Of a stretch of DNA of 7,816 nucleotides, positions 6,586-7,816 are shown one piece after another. Position numbers and translations under genes: made by a program. The notes beneath the pieces are model-generated. The model had not been told where the DNA came from. It searched no databases and saw nothing but the letters and a program-made list of their open reading frames with translations. The DNA is from an uncultured Hungatella sp. (GTDB lineage: Bacteria > Bacillota > Clostridia > Lachnospirales > Lachnospiraceae). Each line of letters starts with the position of its first letter. Position 1 is the stretch's first letter. Where the stretch lies: assembly GCA_910585645.1 (NCBI GenBank), contig CAJUFP010000050.1:1-7816 (forward strand). Direction: 5' to 3'.

Positions 6586-7422
6586 ATGCTGAAGCGAATC
6601 AGGCATATGGAGAAGCCGGATCTGATCTTAAATATCATCATCTTTCTGGGGGCGGTCTTAAACCTGTTTCCCCTGTACTGGCTGATCACCAGTTCCTTTA
6701 AGACGTCGGCAGCCATCTACAAGATGCCGCCGGACTGGTTCCCCACCACGTTCAACATCGGCAATTACCGGGATCTGTTTGTGGGACAGCCGGCCTTTCG
6801 GTGGGCCTTTAACAGTATCCTGGTGTCCACCGTGTCCACGGTGCTGGTCATCGTGTTCTCCTCCCTGGCCGCCTACTCCTTCTCCAAACTGCAGTTTAAG
6901 GGGAAGAACGCGCTGTACATGATCTTTATCTGCTCCCTGATGCTTCCAAAGGAGATCTTCATTGTTCCACTGTTTAAGATCGTCCAGGCTCTGGAGTGGA
7001 GCGATACCTATATGGGCATGATCGCCCCCACGGTGGCTTCCTGTTTCGGCGTGTTTCTGCTGAAAGGATTTTTTGACACCGTGCCGGACTCCATCCGGGA
7101 GTCGGGCAAGATCGACGGGGCCAGCGAGCTTACCATCTTCATGAAGCTGGTGCTCCCCATCGTAAAGCCGGGGCTGGGAGCTCTGTTTATCTTAAACTTT
7201 GTAAATGTGTGGAATGATTACCTGTGGCAGATGCTCATGGCCAGGACCAAGAATATGAGGACTCTTATGGTGGGCACGGCCAGCCTGATGCAGGAGATCA
7301 ACCCCAACTTCGCCTACAAGATGGCAGGGGCCACGGTGGCCTGCGTGCCTATGCTGGTGGTGTTCCTTTTGTTCCAGCGGTATTTTACGGCCGGGATCAC
7401 AGTAGGAGCGGAGAAGGGCTGA
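6586..7422 (+). CDS. Carbohydrate ABC transporter permease, MalG/UgpE-like (CUT1)
   Basis: Second membrane subunit of the same importer, 278 residues, about six transmembrane helices (near 12-36, 74-98, 109-130, 142-162, 194-214 and 246-266). Family signs are LFPLYWLITSSFK near the N-terminus, LPKEIFIVPLF (120-130), the EAA loop at 172-180 and NVWNDYL (207-213). The EAA loop reads ESGKIDGAS where EAA is usual, but the IDGAS part and the following LPIVKPG are intact, so it should still bind an ATPase. GGAGGT (6572-6577) lies 8 nt before the ATG. The solute-binding protein and ATPase genes are not next to it in this window. CUT1 systems in Firmicutes often share one ATPase encoded elsewhere. 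The tandem array begins five bases after the stop. Confidence 0.94.
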   Translation: MLKRIRHMEKPDLILNIIIFLGAVLNLFPLYWLITSSFKTSAAIYKMPPDWFPTTFNIGNYRDLFVGQPAFRWAFNSILVSTVSTVLVIVFSSLAAYSFSKLQFKGKNALYMIFICSLMLPKEIFIVPLFKIVQALEWSDTYMGMIAPTVASCFGVFLLKGFFDTVPDSIRESGKIDGASELTIFMKLVLPIVKPGLGALFILNFVNVWNDYLWQMLMARTKNMRTLMVGTASLMQEINPNFAYKMAGATVACVPMLVVFLLFQRYFTAGITVGAEKG

Positions 7423-7427
7423 CCGGC

Positions 7428-7816
7428 GGCGGACATCCGGGCGGTTTCAGGCAGGCCGGGGTATCGCGGCGGGATGGCCGGGCGAGAATTGCGGCGGGTG
7501 TCCGGGAGGCTTAGGCAGGCTGGGGCATCGTGGCAGGATAGTGAGGCGAGAACTGCGGCGGATGTCCGGGGGGTTTAGGCAGACCGGGATATCGCGGCAG
7601 GATAGTCAGGCGAGACTTGCGGCGGGTGTTCCAGGCGGTTTCAGGCCGGTCGGGGCGTTGCGGCGGGATGGCTGGGCGAGAATCGCGGCGGGTGTCCGGG
7701 CAGCTTAGGCAGACCGGGATATCGTGGCAGGATAGTTAGGCGAGGCTTGCGGCGGGTGTTTCAGGCGGTTTCAGGCCGGTCGGGGCATTGCGGCGGGATG
7801 GCCGGGCGAGAATCGC
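7428..7816. repeat. G-rich tandem array of six 64-66 bp units
   Basis: The units are 7428-7492 (65), 7493-7556 (64), 7557-7620 (64), 7621-7686 (66), 7687-7750 (64) and 7751-7816 (66). Each begins GGCGG and ends in a GCGAG-type element and GC. Units 1, 4 and 6 form subtype A (TTTCAGGC, then GGCGGGATGG); units 2, 3 and 5 form subtype B (TTAGGCAG, then GGCAGGATAGT). Units 4 and 6 differ at 3 of 66 positions and units 3 and 5 at 7 of 64, so 7557-7686 and 7687-7816 are 130-bp dimers about 92% alike. In units 4 and 5 G makes up about 44-50% of the plus strand and C only 20-23%. Neither 65 nor 130 is a multiple of three and stops occur, so it is not a protein repeat. No function is recognised. The array reaches the window edge. 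Confidence 0.93.

Noticed and set aside
5701..6606. 301-residue minus-strand ORF opposite the first permease
   Set aside because: It is rich in His, Gln and Gly, without hydrophobic organisation or family motifs. It mirrors the GC-biased codon pattern of the real gene.
7224..7514. 96-residue forward ORF running from the second permease into the array
   Set aside because: It is an out-of-frame shadow of the permease gene that ends at a stop in the second repeat unit.
7428..7816. CRISPR array
   Set aside because: The whole 64-66 bp unit is repeated; there are no short identical repeats separated by unique spacers.

Overview
The window looks like chromosomal DNA from a Gram-positive gut-type Clostridia, most likely Lachnospiraceae (Clostridium cluster XIVa). 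This is an inference from several signs: GC-rich genes with AT-rich promoters, strong AGGAGG-type ribosome binding sites, a sensor protein with a degenerate DGDHF-type GGDEF domain, and a split IMP cyclohydrolase / AICAR formyltransferase pair. No rRNA, tRNA, CRISPR array, transposase or phage gene was seen.

Left part (1-3068): after about 155 bases with no convincing gene, a 970-residue membrane protein is encoded on the minus strand. It carries a signal sequence, two solute-binding (SBP_bac_3-like) domains, a transmembrane helix, a degenerate GGDEF domain and an EAL domain that keeps its catalytic residues. It probably links an extracellular ligand, perhaps an amino acid, to c-di-GMP breakdown.

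Middle (3069-5496): a divergent intergenic region holds a sigma-A promoter, a ZTP (pfl) riboswitch aptamer and an intrinsic terminator that shares bases with the 3' end of the aptamer. Downstream lie a PurO-type IMP cyclohydrolase gene and a stand-alone AICAR formyltransferase gene. Together they catalyse the last two steps of IMP synthesis, normally done by bifunctional PurH. ZTP derives from the formyltransferase substrate ZMP, so the riboswitch should turn the operon on when ZMP builds up, for example when 10-formyl-THF is short. A strong hairpin terminator closes the operon.

Right part (5497-7422): a perfect-consensus promoter (TTGACA-17 bp-TATAAT) and a leader of about 90 nt precede two CUT1-type carbohydrate ABC permeases (MalF/UgpA-like and MalG/UgpE-like). 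The window shows neither their solute-binding protein nor their ATPase.

Right end (7428-7816): beginning five bases after the second permease stop codon there is a G-rich tandem array of six 64-66 bp units. The units fall into two subtypes that resolve into 130-bp dimers in the last four. The array reaches the window end exactly at a unit boundary and does not appear to encode protein. It is the least explained element here; the ZTP-controlled split-PurH operon is the best-supported system of interest.
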